Made by a program: the position numbers and the translations under genes
DNA from: JAKJEP01 sp964580995
GTDB lineage: Bacteria > Planctomycetota > Phycisphaerae > Sedimentisphaerales > SM23-30
Assembly (NCBI GenBank): GCA_964580995.1
Contig: CAZOMV010000073.1
Location: forward strand, 1 to 30,557
DNA: 30,557 nt
Direction: 5' to 3'
In this document: in pieces, positions 23,310-30,522 of the stretch
Position numbering within the stretch: position 1 is the stretch's first letter
Layout: each line of letters starts with the position of its first letter
The notes under the pieces: generated by a model
What the model was told of the DNA's origin: nothing
The model's input: only the letters and a program-made list of their open reading frames with translations
The model's database searches: none

Positions 23310-23338
23310 ATATTATTATATGATTATTTACTTGTCAA
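23310..23338 (-). promoter_or_regulatory. Promoter of the eight-gene operon
   Basis: On the minus strand a perfect -35 TTGACA (complement of 23333-23338) is followed after 17 bp by TAATAT (complement of 23310-23315). Transcription would start near 23303, giving a leader of about 70 nt before the cyclase gene. The -35 box overlaps that of the divergent regulator promoter, so one bound regulator could control both. Confidence 0.65.
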
Positions 23339-23367
23339 CCATAATTTTTTTGCTAATATAAATATTA
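23332..23367 (+). promoter_or_regulatory. Probable regulator promoter with an overlapping palindrome
   Basis: TTGTCA (23332-23337), 16 bp, then TAATAT (23354-23359) could drive the GntR gene. The -10 is the left half of a perfect 14-bp inverted repeat, TAATAT-AA-ATATTA (23354-23367), a candidate operator for autoregulation. The surrounding sequence is very AT-rich, so such a palindrome could arise by chance. Confidence 0.4.
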
Positions 23368-23402
23368 TTGATAAACTCAATTTTTTAAGGTTGCATGATA
23401 AT

Positions 23403-24077
23403 ATGGCGGAAGACATTGTCCAGCGGAAAACTTTAAGTGAGGTAGTTGCCTCTAAGATAAAGAGTTATATCACTGATAATTCTCTGGGACCGGGGGACCG
23501 GCTGCCGACGGAGCAGGAAATGGCAGACCGTTTCGGGGTCAGCCGCATCAGTGTCCGGGAGGCCACCAAGGCTTTGAGTTTTTTGGGGATCATTCGCTCG
23601 GCACCCCGCCGGGGGCTTACGGTTGGGGAGGTTGACATTAAACGAGTTTCCGAATATCTGGGCTTCCATTTCGCCTTGAATAATTATCCCAAGGAGCGGC
23701 TGCGGCAAGCCCGTATTGTCATCGAAACCGGGGCACTGCCCTATGCCATGAAGGCGATGGAAAAGGATCCCACGATTTATAACAAATTGATCGAGATCCT
23801 TTCCCGGATGAACCCGGAAGATCAAAAAATTTACATCCGGGAAGATGTGGACTTTCATCGAACGCTGGTAGAAGCCAGCGGGATAGAGCCGCTGGTGGCA
23901 TTCAACGACCTGCTGCAAGTTTTTTTCAAGCGGTTTGAAAGCAATATTAGTGCTTCGGCTAACCGGTATAGCGGTGTGGAATCACACACTCGTATTGTCA
24001 ATGCCCTGCGGGACGGGCAACTGGAAATCGCCGAACAGGAATTACGCAAACATTTATCCTATAATATACTCGATTAG
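23403..24077 (+). CDS. GntR/FadR-family transcriptional regulator
   Basis: 224 residues from ATG 23403. Residues about 8-72 form the winged helix-turn-helix of the GntR family (GPGDRLPTEQEMADRFGVSRISVREATKALSFLGIIRSAPRRGLTV). Residues about 95-220 form an FCD ligand-binding domain (acidic and histidine residues in EDVDFHRTLVEAS and ESHTRIVNALRDG), which usually binds an organic acid with a metal. It is transcribed away from the eight-gene operon over a shared 172-bp promoter region, and is followed after 27 bp by the SDR gene. It is the natural candidate for substrate-responsive control of both units. Confidence 0.93.
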   Translation: MAEDIVQRKTLSEVVASKIKSYITDNSLGPGDRLPTEQEMADRFGVSRISVREATKALSFLGIIRSAPRRGLTVGEVDIKRVSEYLGFHFALNNYPKERLRQARIVIETGALPYAMKAMEKDPTIYNKLIEILSRMNPEDQKIYIREDVDFHRTLVEASGIEPLVAFNDLLQVFFKRFESNISASANRYSGVESHTRIVNALRDGQLEIAEQELRKHLSYNILD

Positions 24078-24104
24078 GTTTTTATCATTACAGGAGTACA
24101 AAAA

Positions 24105-24887
24105 ATGAAAGTGGATTTAAACGGAAAAGTAGCCTTAGTAACCGGGGCCGCTCGTAATATCGGCAAAGCCATCGCGGACGCCCTGGCGGCCAATGGCGCT
24201 AAAGTGGTTTATGCGGATGTGGACATAGAGGTCGCCAAGGAATCGGCGGCTCAATCGCCGGGCTGTGTGGCGATGAAAATGGATGTATCCAACGAAACGC
24301 AGGTAAATGAAGTGATTGACCAGATCGTTAAAGACTTCGGCACGCTGGATATTCTGGTCAACAACGCCGGTGTCAACACCGCCAAGCATCGCGTCACCAT
24401 CGAAGAATTTCCCCGGCAGGAATGGGACCGTCTGATCAGCATTGATCTAACCGGATTGTATCTGGTCAGCAAAGCGGGAGTCAAACCCATGCTCAAGCAG
24501 GGATCGGGAAAAGTGATCAATATTACTTCGGTTCTGGGGCTGGTCCCGGCCCGGCTGCAATGTGCCTTCATCGCGGCCAAGGCCGGCGTAGTCAATTTAA
24601 CCAAGGCGATGGCCCTGGAACTGGGCGGGCGGGGTGTGCTGGTCAACTGCATCGCGCCGGGTTCGATTTTAACCGAAGGCACCAAATCGCTGTTTTACGG
24701 CAACAACGGCATGTTCAGTGAACGGGTGCAGCAGATGCTGGCCCATATTCCGCTGGGCCGGCCGGGTGAGTCCGAGGAAATCGCCCATGCGGCCTTATTT
24801 TTAGCCGCGCCGGAGAGCAGTTATATCAACGGCCACATTCTCACGGTGGATGGCGGCTGGACGGCCGGGTATATTCGGGAATTTTAA
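24105..24887 (+). CDS. Short-chain dehydrogenase/reductase with Phe in place of the catalytic Tyr
   Basis: 260 residues with the classical SDR fold. The cofactor motif is TGAARNIG (13-20), the structural motif NNAG (86-89), and the active-site serine S142. The YxxxK motif reads FIAAK (155-159), so the catalytic tyrosine is phenylalanine while the lysine is kept. The C-terminus ends in the usual ILTVDGGW. Members oxidise or reduce sugar or hydroxyacid alcohol groups. The Tyr loss may mean altered chemistry or a distinct subfamily. AGGAG stands 9 nt before the start. It forms a unit with the GntR gene and probably works with the divergent operon. Confidence 0.9.
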   Translation: MKVDLNGKVALVTGAARNIGKAIADALAANGAKVVYADVDIEVAKESAAQSPGCVAMKMDVSNETQVNEVIDQIVKDFGTLDILVNNAGVNTAKHRVTIEEFPRQEWDRLISIDLTGLYLVSKAGVKPMLKQGSGKVINITSVLGLVPARLQCAFIAAKAGVVNLTKAMALELGGRGVLVNCIAPGSILTEGTKSLFYGNNGMFSERVQQMLAHIPLGRPGESEEIAHAALFLAAPESSYINGHILTVDGGWTAGYIREF

Positions 24888-24897
24888 TCGACTTGTA

Positions 24898-26268
24898 TCA
24901 ATTAGTCAAACTGCGAGCAGGGGCGGGTATTTGCCCGCCTCTGCTGATAAATTTCGCGCTGGAACCGGAATTCTTTACTTCCATGATCGGCCCCCCGCCA
25001 AAAAGCCCGCCAAAGGAAACATGTTCCCCAGCCTTCTTGCCGGGAACGGGAATTAATCGCGTCGCGGTGGTTTTGTTATTGATGACTCCGATCGCCATTT
25101 CGTCGGCAATAATAGCGCTGATGGTAGAGGCATCGACATCGCCGGGAATGAGCACCATATCCAGGCCCACGGAACAAACCGCGGTCATCGCTTCCAGTTT
25201 TTCTATCGTCAAATGACCGGCGGCCGCAGCGGCCGCCAGATTGGAATCCTCACACACCGGAATAAACGCGCCGCTCAGCCCCCCCACCGAACTGCTGGCA
25301 AACAGACCGCCCTTCTTAACCGCATCATTCAATAATGCCAGCGCCGCCGTACTGCCGGGACTGCCGACATGCTCGATGCCCAGGGCATTGAGAATTTCGC
25401 CGACACTGTCCCCCACTTTCGGCGTCGGGGCCAGCGAGAGGTCCACGATCCCAAAGGGCACGGCCAGAGCAGCAGCCACCTCCCGGCCGATCAACTCCCC
25501 CACCCGCGTGACGCGGAAGGCGGTCAGCTTGATCTGTTCGGCCAGATCATTGATTTTCACCGGGCCGGCGGCCTGCGCCCGCTCGATGGCGGATTTGACC
25601 ACGCCGGGACCGCTGACGCCGATATTGATGACACATTCGCCCCGGCCCGAACCCATATAGGCGCCGGCCATAAACGGATTGTCACTGGGGATATTGGCAA
25701 AGACCACCAGCTTGCCGCAGCCGAAACCATTCTGGTCCCGGGTCGCCTCGGCAATCTGCTTAATGATCTCGCCCATCGTCGCCACGGCGTCCATGTTGAT
25801 CCCGGCCTTGCTGGTGGCGACATTCACGGAAGAACAGACGCGACTGGTCTGGCTGAGAACCTGGGGCAGCGAATGAATCAAAACCTTTTGGCCGGCGGTT
25901 TGCCCCCGCTCCACCAGGGCGGTAAAGCCGCCCAGGAAATCCACACCCACTTTTGCCGCCGCCTGATCCAGTGTCTGGGCGATTTCCAGGGCCGCCCGTT
26001 CGCAATGCCCTTCCAGCAGGATACTGACCGGCGAAACCGCGATTCGTTTATTGACGATGGGAATCCGGTATTTTCCGCCGATCAGATCGCACATTTCCAC
26101 CAGCCGCGCGGCACGGGTAAGAATCTTATGCATCAGCTTCTTGCAGACCAGTTTCACATCCGGCCCGGCACAGTCATTCAGATCAATCCCCATGGTAACG
26201 GCACGGACATCCAGATTTTCGCTTTGCAGCATCCGGATCGTGGTAAGAATTTCATCGGTTCGCAGCAT
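24898..26268 (-). CDS. UPF0210 / DUF711 family protein
   Basis: 456 residues, matching in length and motifs the UPF0210 (DUF711, pyruvate-formate-lyase-like fold) proteins found in bacteria and archaea. Seen: an N-terminal ILTTIRMLQSENLDVRAVTMGIDLNDC, the central NIGVSGPGVVKSAI and VVFANIPSDNPFMAGAYMGSGRGE, and the C-terminal ISRGGQIPAPARSLTN. The biochemical role is not established. It lies 46 bp downstream of an ACT-domain gene, a pairing widely seen for this family. Its 3' end converges on the SDR gene with a 10-bp gap. Confidence 0.9.
   Translation of the reverse strand: MLRTDEILTTIRMLQSENLDVRAVTMGIDLNDCAGPDVKLVCKKLMHKILTRAARLVEMCDLIGGKYRIPIVNKRIAVSPVSILLEGHCERAALEIAQTLDQAAAKVGVDFLGGFTALVERGQTAGQKVLIHSLPQVLSQTSRVCSSVNVATSKAGINMDAVATMGEIIKQIAEATRDQNGFGCGKLVVFANIPSDNPFMAGAYMGSGRGECVINIGVSGPGVVKSAIERAQAAGPVKINDLAEQIKLTAFRVTRVGELIGREVAAALAVPFGIVDLSLAPTPKVGDSVGEILNALGIEHVGSPGSTAALALLNDAVKKGGLFASSSVGGLSGAFIPVCEDSNLAAAAAAGHLTIEKLEAMTAVCSVGLDMVLIPGDVDASTISAIIADEMAIGVINNKTTATRLIPVPGKKAGEHVSFGGLFGGGPIMEVKNSGSSAKFISRGGQIPAPARSLTN
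24917..24944. terminator. Strong hairpin at the convergent SDR/UPF0210 junction
   Basis: A 12-bp stem with two G-T pairs and a 4-nt loop lies 29 bp past the SDR stop codon, inside the last codons of the UPF0210 gene. No T-run follows on the plus strand, so it may only slow polymerase or protect the SDR mRNA end. Confidence 0.35.
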
Positions 26269-26314
26269 CGTTTATTTCCATCCGCTCTTTATGGTATTCC
26301 GTTGGTTATCCTCT

Positions 26315-26866
26315 TTAACGAATATTCCCCAGCCGCAGTTCATTGGTGGCCACGAAGATATTTTCATGCTGCATACTGGCGGAAAAACCGCCTTCCTGGC
26401 CCACCGCTTCCAGGTCTGCCTGCACCATAAATACATCCAGTTCCGCCGGTACCGTTACCTGGCAGATCACGATAAATTCCTGGTTTTCCACATAGCAGTA
26501 TAAATCGTCGATATTGATGTTCTTCGACGCCAGATACGTAGTCAAGGTATGCAGAATGCCCGGCTTGTCCCGTCCCACGGAGGTGACAATAAACGTCTGG
26601 CCGCCGCGTACCACCGGCGGGCCGGGCTGATACGGGGTGATATAGACGTGCAGATCCTGGCCGGCTTTTTGCCGGATTCGCGCCGCCAGGTCCTCCGTGG
26701 CGATTTCCCGGGCAAAGGCCCCCAGGATAATCATCGCAAAATAGCTCTGGTGCACCGTCTGGCTGGCCACCTCCAGATTCCCGCCCAGTTCAAAAATGGC
26801 CTCACTCAAACCGGCCACAATGCCCGGCCGGTCTTTGGCTGTGATGGATATGATATACTTTACCAT
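26315..26866 (-). CDS. Double-ACT-domain protein (GcvR-like)
   Basis: 183 residues containing two ACT domains: about 3-80 (ISITAKDRPGIVAGLSEAIFELGGNLEVASQTVHQSYFAMIIL) and about 90-170 (FIVTSVGRDKPGILHTLTTYLASKNINIDDLYCYVENQEFIVICQV). This resembles the GcvR/UPF0237 group of amino-acid-sensing regulators. No DNA-binding domain is present, so it would act by binding small molecules and partners. The adjacent UPF0210 gene is the usual partner. AAAGGTAAATC precedes the start. Repeat copy 3 lies 24 bp upstream of the start codon, in what should be its leader or promoter region. Confidence 0.88.
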   Translation of the reverse strand: MVKYIISITAKDRPGIVAGLSEAIFELGGNLEVASQTVHQSYFAMIILGAFAREIATEDLAARIRQKAGQDLHVYITPYQPGPPVVRGGQTFIVTSVGRDKPGILHTLTTYLASKNINIDDLYCYVENQEFIVICQVTVPAELDVFMVQADLEAVGQEGGFSASMQHENIFVATNELRLGNIR

Positions 26867-26890
26867 GATTTACCTTTTAAACTACCTATT

Positions 26891-26980
26891 TTGACGCCAG
26901 CGTCAAAAGCTCTTCGACCCCTTGTTATTGGGAAGCCAGAGCCGTTTTTGGAAGTCAATATCGACTTTTGGCGGTTCCGT
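26891..26980 (+). repeat. Dispersed 90-bp element, copy 3
   Basis: Complete copy flanked by CTATT on both sides (26886-26890 and 26981-26985). Its ends form imperfect terminal inverted repeats: 13 of 17 positions of 26893-26909 pair with 26965-26981. A short inner inverted repeat AAGTC/GACTT surrounds AATATC. The open frame reading PLVIGKPEPFLEV then IDFWRF is kept. It lies upstream of the minus-strand ACT gene, in opposite orientation to it. Confidence 0.85.
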
Positions 26981-27013
26981 CTATTATGCGTCAATGGGTA
27001 GAAATTATACCAA

Positions 27014-27045
27014 ATGCTGATAAAATAATATGCTGATAAAATAAT
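27014..27045 (+). repeat. 16-bp tandem duplication
   Basis: ATGCTGATAAAATAAT occurs twice back to back. Each copy contains TAAAAT, the same -10-like sequence seen in the promoter at 3880. It lies in the AT-rich 200-bp region between repeat copy 3 and the next plus-strand gene. No matching -35 was identified. Confidence 0.65.
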
Positions 27046-27195
27046 ATATTATTTTTTTTGATATTCCTTTACTATAGCAACACTTTCCCTGCTGATGAGG
27101 CACCCAGAAAGTAATTATCCTTGCCAAAAGGAATCATCCGGGTATGATTGCTTAGGCTGGAGGGTGTAATGGTATATTTCTTATAGGTGAATAAA

Positions 27196-27963
27196 ATGTC
27201 TGATGAAAAACAGGGAAAAATGGCGGTAAGTCAGCTTCGCCCGGAGATTCAGCCTTCCGTCGCATTGTTCGGGAATACCTTACTGGAGGATCTGGGTGAT
27301 ACGCTGGAATCCTTTTCCGTGGTAGGCAGTGCGCTGACCGAAGATTTTGATATACGGAACAGCGATATCAATACCGTGCTGGTGGTCAAGCGGCGCAGCC
27401 ATTCCCTGCTGCAGCGGCTGGCCGGCTACGGGAAAAATATGGGCAGGCAAAAACTGCGAGCCCCCCTGCTGATGACCCGGGAATATATCGAACAGTCGCT
27501 GGATGTTTTTGGGGTGGAATTTCTGGATTTCCAGTTGAACCATACGACGGTATATGGACCCGATCCCTTTGCCGATCTTCGGTTTCGCAAGGAAGAGGTG
27601 CGGCTGCAATGCGAACGCGAGCTGAAATCCGCCCTTATCAAGCTGCGGCAGGGTTACATCCAATCGCTGGGAAAGCCCAAATTCGTCGGGGAACTGCTGA
27701 TTGGCTGTGTTTCGGAATTCGTTTTCCTGCTGCGAGCCATTCTGTGGTTGCAGAACCAGGAAAGGCCGACCGGAGTATTACCCACCCTGAAACTGGCATC
27801 TGAAATTCTGAAGTTTCAACCGGACTCTATCCAGTCACTGCTTATTCTGAAACAACAGCACCTTCTCCCCGCGGCGGACAGCATGGAAAAATTATTTGAA
27901 AATCTTTATGTCACTATCGACCAGATCACACACCAGACGGATCAGATGCGAGTGGAGGCATGA
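27196..27963 (+). CDS. Nucleotidyltransferase-fold protein, probably inactive
   Basis: 255 residues from ATG 27196, chosen because AGGTGA lies 5 nt upstream; a GTG at 27187 is also in frame. Residues 40-65 (SFSVVGSALTEDFDIRNSDINTVLVV) match the GS-x(n)-DxD signature of the nucleotidyltransferase superfamily (KNTase/MNT type). However, the second acidic residue is asparagine (D57-I-N59), so metal binding is probably weakened. The rest is largely helical and not recognised. The stop overlaps the start of the next gene as ATGA, so translation of the two is likely coupled. Its role with the TPM and LemA proteins downstream is unknown. Confidence 0.65.
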   Translation: MSDEKQGKMAVSQLRPEIQPSVALFGNTLLEDLGDTLESFSVVGSALTEDFDIRNSDINTVLVVKRRSHSLLQRLAGYGKNMGRQKLRAPLLMTREYIEQSLDVFGVEFLDFQLNHTTVYGPDPFADLRFRKEEVRLQCERELKSALIKLRQGYIQSLGKPKFVGELLIGCVSEFVFLLRAILWLQNQERPTGVLPTLKLASEILKFQPDSIQSLLILKQQHLLPAADSMEKLFENLYVTIDQITHQTDQMRVEA

Positions 27964-28754
27964 ATAAACCCAAACGAAATTTATTCCTGCTTCTTTTTCT
28001 GCTGTCTTTTACCGTTTCGTTGTCGGCAGCGGATATCGAATCCGCGCCGCGCACCTTTGTGGAAGATCGAGCCGCCGTTCTGAATGCCGGCACCAAACAA
28101 CAATTGATCGGATTGTTACAGGAACTGGAACAGAAGACCAACGCCCGCATTATAGTCCTGACAGTCGATTCGACCAGCGGCCGGGACATTCACCAATATG
28201 CCTTCGAACGGGCAGATCAATGGAAATTCGGCGCCAATCAAAAAAGTGCCAGTATCCTGATCGTAATCGCGGTGAAGGATCGAAAATACCGGATCGAAGT
28301 CGGATACGAACACGAAGCGGTTATTACCGATGGTTTTGCCGGGGATGTGGGCCGCTATTATTTCCAACCGGATTTCAAGGCGGGCAACTACAATCGCGGT
28401 ATTTTAAACGGCACCGCCGCGATCTCTCAGAAAATAGCGCAGGAGCAGAACGTTACCTTAACCGGTATGCCGAAACTATCACCGGTGAAACCAAAATCGA
28501 ATCCATTCGCCTCTTTATTTTCTGGGATATTTTTCCTGCTATTTATCATGCTGGCCATGCTTGGCCGCTCACGCGGCAGTACCCGAAGCCTGCTATTCTG
28601 GGGCCTGCTCACGTCCCTCGGTGGCGGGCGCGGCGGTTTGGGCGGCGGGGGCGGCAGATTTGGCGGCGGGGGATTTGGCGGCGGGGGTTTCGGAAGTTTT
28701 GGCGGTGGCGGCGGCGGAGGCTTCGGCGGCGGCGGTGCCGGTGGAAGCTGGTAA
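27960..28754 (+). CDS. TPM-domain protein (YgcG family), secreted, membrane-anchored
   Basis: 264 residues. A signal peptide (about 1-24, ending near SAAD) is followed by the TPM domain (about 30-150: FVEDRAAVLNAGTKQQLIGLLQELEQKTNARIIVLTV ... KDRKYRIEVGYEHEAVITDGFAGDVGR). One membrane helix lies at about 180-202. The last 45 residues are almost entirely Gly with some Phe/Ser, typical of YgcG proteins. TPM proteins are linked to membrane stress and photosystem or respiratory complex maintenance, with no settled bacterial activity. The gene overlaps the previous one by 4 bp and precedes lemA by 23 bp, a very common pairing. Confidence 0.92.
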   Translation: MNKPKRNLFLLLFLLSFTVSLSAADIESAPRTFVEDRAAVLNAGTKQQLIGLLQELEQKTNARIIVLTVDSTSGRDIHQYAFERADQWKFGANQKSASILIVIAVKDRKYRIEVGYEHEAVITDGFAGDVGRYYFQPDFKAGNYNRGILNGTAAISQKIAQEQNVTLTGMPKLSPVKPKSNPFASLFSGIFFLLFIMLAMLGRSRGSTRSLLFWGLLTSLGGGRGGLGGGGGRFGGGGFGGGGFGSFGGGGGGGFGGGGAGGSW

Positions 28755-28777
28755 TTCAACCAAGAAAGGATAGAACG

Positions 28778-29362
28778 ATGCGTACCTTACAACAAAATGG
28801 AAAAACGGGAATCATAATTCTGATCGCGGTGATTGCACTGCTTTTGATCTTGTTTCTGGCCATCTGGGGCGGCTACAACCAGGCAATCCGATACGATGAA
28901 GCGGTACAAAGCTCCTGGGCCCAGGTGGACAATGTCCTGGTCCGCCGCTTTGACCTGATCCCCAACCTGGTGGAAACCGTCAAAGGCTATGCCACCCACG
29001 AAAAAGAGCTGTTTGAAAATATCGCCGATGCCCGCACCAAATATTTTCAAGCCAACAGCGTAGCGGAAAAAGCCCAGTCCGCCAATATGGTGCAAGGGTT
29101 CCTGTCCCGGCTGCTGGTCCTGCGGGAGGAATACCCCGAACTGAAGGCCAACGAGAATTTTCTCAAGCTGCAAGACCAGTTGGAAGGCACGGAAAACCGG
29201 ATCGCGGTGGAACGGAACCGCTACAACGAAGCCGTCCGTAAACTCAATACGTATTCCCGTTCCTTTTTCGGCCGCCATTTCTGCAGCATGGCCGGTGTGG
29301 AAAAAGCCGAATACTTCGAAGCTACCGAAGAACAAAAAGCGGCACCCCAGGTGAAATTCTAG
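28778..29362 (+). CDS. lemA: LemA family protein
   Basis: 194 residues from ATG 28778, with AAAGGA 7 nt upstream. A single N-terminal membrane helix (about 11-32) is followed by the LemA helical domain: YNQAIRYDEAVQSSWAQVDNVLVRRFDLIPNLVETVKGYATHEKELFENIADAR, then LKANENFLKLQDQLEGTENRIAVERNRYNEAVRKLNTYSRSFFG. The C-terminal helix is mostly outside the inner membrane. LemA is widespread with poorly defined function and is usually next to a TPM protein, as here. Confidence 0.95.
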   Translation: MRTLQQNGKTGIIILIAVIALLLILFLAIWGGYNQAIRYDEAVQSSWAQVDNVLVRRFDLIPNLVETVKGYATHEKELFENIADARTKYFQANSVAEKAQSANMVQGFLSRLLVLREEYPELKANENFLKLQDQLEGTENRIAVERNRYNEAVRKLNTYSRSFFGRHFCSMAGVEKAEYFEATEEQKAAPQVKF

Positions 29363-29377
29363 CGGAAGCCTGGCAAA

Positions 29378-30520
29378 ATGGATCACAGAAATTTATATTG
29401 CCTGCTGATTTCGGTATTTTTTTCTTCCCTGCTTTCCGCCGAAGGGATGGAAACACAGGAGGTCTTTGTCAGCGGCCGGGGCGGGTATCATACCTATCGA
29501 ATCCCGGCGATCCTTCGAACCAGCCGGGGCAGTTTGCTGGCTTTCTGCGAAGGCCGCAGAGAAAGCCGGCAGGATACGGGCAATATCGACCTGCTGCTCA
29601 AACGCTCCACGGATAACGGCCGGAACTGGTCGGAGCCGATACTCATCTGGGACGACGGGGCCAATACCTGCGGGAATCCCTGTGTGGTGGTAAATCGCGC
29701 CACGGGGGAGATTATCCTGCTGGCCTCCTGGAATCTGGGCAGCGACCAGGAAAAGGAAATCATCGCGGGAACCAGCCGGGATACCCGCCGGGTGTATCTT
29801 CTCTCCTCCCTGGATGATGGTATAACCTGGTCCCCACCCCGTGAAATCACCGGCCAGGTGAAAAGACAGGATTGGCGCTGGTATGCGACCGGGCCGGGGA
29901 TCGGCATTCAACTGGCCGGTGGGGAGAAGAAAGGCAGGCTGGTCATCCCCGCCAATCACTCCTTTCCCGAATATTACCCAGCCCAGACGCTCGGCGCCCA
30001 TGTAATCTACAGTGACGATGGCGGCAAAAACTGGACGTTCAGCCAGGAAATACAGCCCGGCTGCAACGAGTCGCAGGTGGTCGAATTAAGTAACGGCGAT
30101 CTGATGATGAATATGCGAAACTACTACCACAAGGGAAGCCGTGCCAAGGCGATCAGCCGGGATGGTGGGGAAACCTGGCCGGATCGATTTTATGAAACTC
30201 CTTTGATGGAACCCGTTTGTCAAGCCAGTATTATTTCGAATCGTCCCCAGGATCCATCCGCAAAAACAATTTTGTTATTCTCCAACCCCGCCAGCCGGAC
30301 CGAACGGATCAATATGACCATCCGGGCCAGTTTCGATGACGGCCTCACCTGGCCGCTCGCCAAAACCCTATACCCCGGCCCCAGTGCCTATTCCTGCCTG
30401 GTCATCACCGCCGGCGACCGGATCGGCTGCCTGTATGAAGCAGGCGAAAACCATGCCTACGAGAAAATTCTTTTTATCCGCTTTTCCCCGAATTGGCTTG
30501 AGGATCCGGCCGAAAAATAA
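29378..30520 (+). CDS. Secreted exo-sialidase (GH33-type, BNR/Asp-box repeats)
   Basis: 380 residues. A signal peptide covers about 1-22. The sialidase signature YRIPAI carries arginine R41 of the substrate triad; E58 and D66 (EGRRESRQDTGNID) match the acid/base region, and NESQVVEL supplies the later glutamate. MNMRNY gives a second arginine and YSCLV a candidate nucleophile tyrosine. Five Asp-boxes are visible: STDNGRNW, SLDDGITW, SDDGGKNW, SRDGGETW and SFDDGLTW, as in a six-bladed propeller. It probably removes terminal sialic acids from glycans in the periplasm or outside the cell. No sialic-acid catabolic genes are in the window. Confidence 0.9.
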   Translation: MDHRNLYCLLISVFFSSLLSAEGMETQEVFVSGRGGYHTYRIPAILRTSRGSLLAFCEGRRESRQDTGNIDLLLKRSTDNGRNWSEPILIWDDGANTCGNPCVVVNRATGEIILLASWNLGSDQEKEIIAGTSRDTRRVYLLSSLDDGITWSPPREITGQVKRQDWRWYATGPGIGIQLAGGEKKGRLVIPANHSFPEYYPAQTLGAHVIYSDDGGKNWTFSQEIQPGCNESQVVELSNGDLMMNMRNYYHKGSRAKAISRDGGETWPDRFYETPLMEPVCQASIISNRPQDPSAKTILLFSNPASRTERINMTIRASFDDGLTWPLAKTLYPGPSAYSCLVITAGDRIGCLYEAGENHAYEKILFIRFSPNWLEDPAEK

Positions 30521-30522
30521 GT

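Noticed and set aside
23088..23402. N-terminal extension of the GntR regulator
   Set aside because: The extra frame overlaps the divergent cyclase gene and the shared promoter region; ATG 23403 starts the conserved winged helix.
26891..26980. Riboswitch or leader RNA for the ACT-domain gene
   Set aside because: The sequence is a copy of the dispersed element found in unrelated contexts, so a gene-specific leader is unlikely.
28220..28777. Long N-terminal extension of LemA in the same frame
   Set aside because: It overlaps the TPM gene out of frame; the ATG at 28778 has a good ribosome-binding site and begins the conserved LemA sequence.
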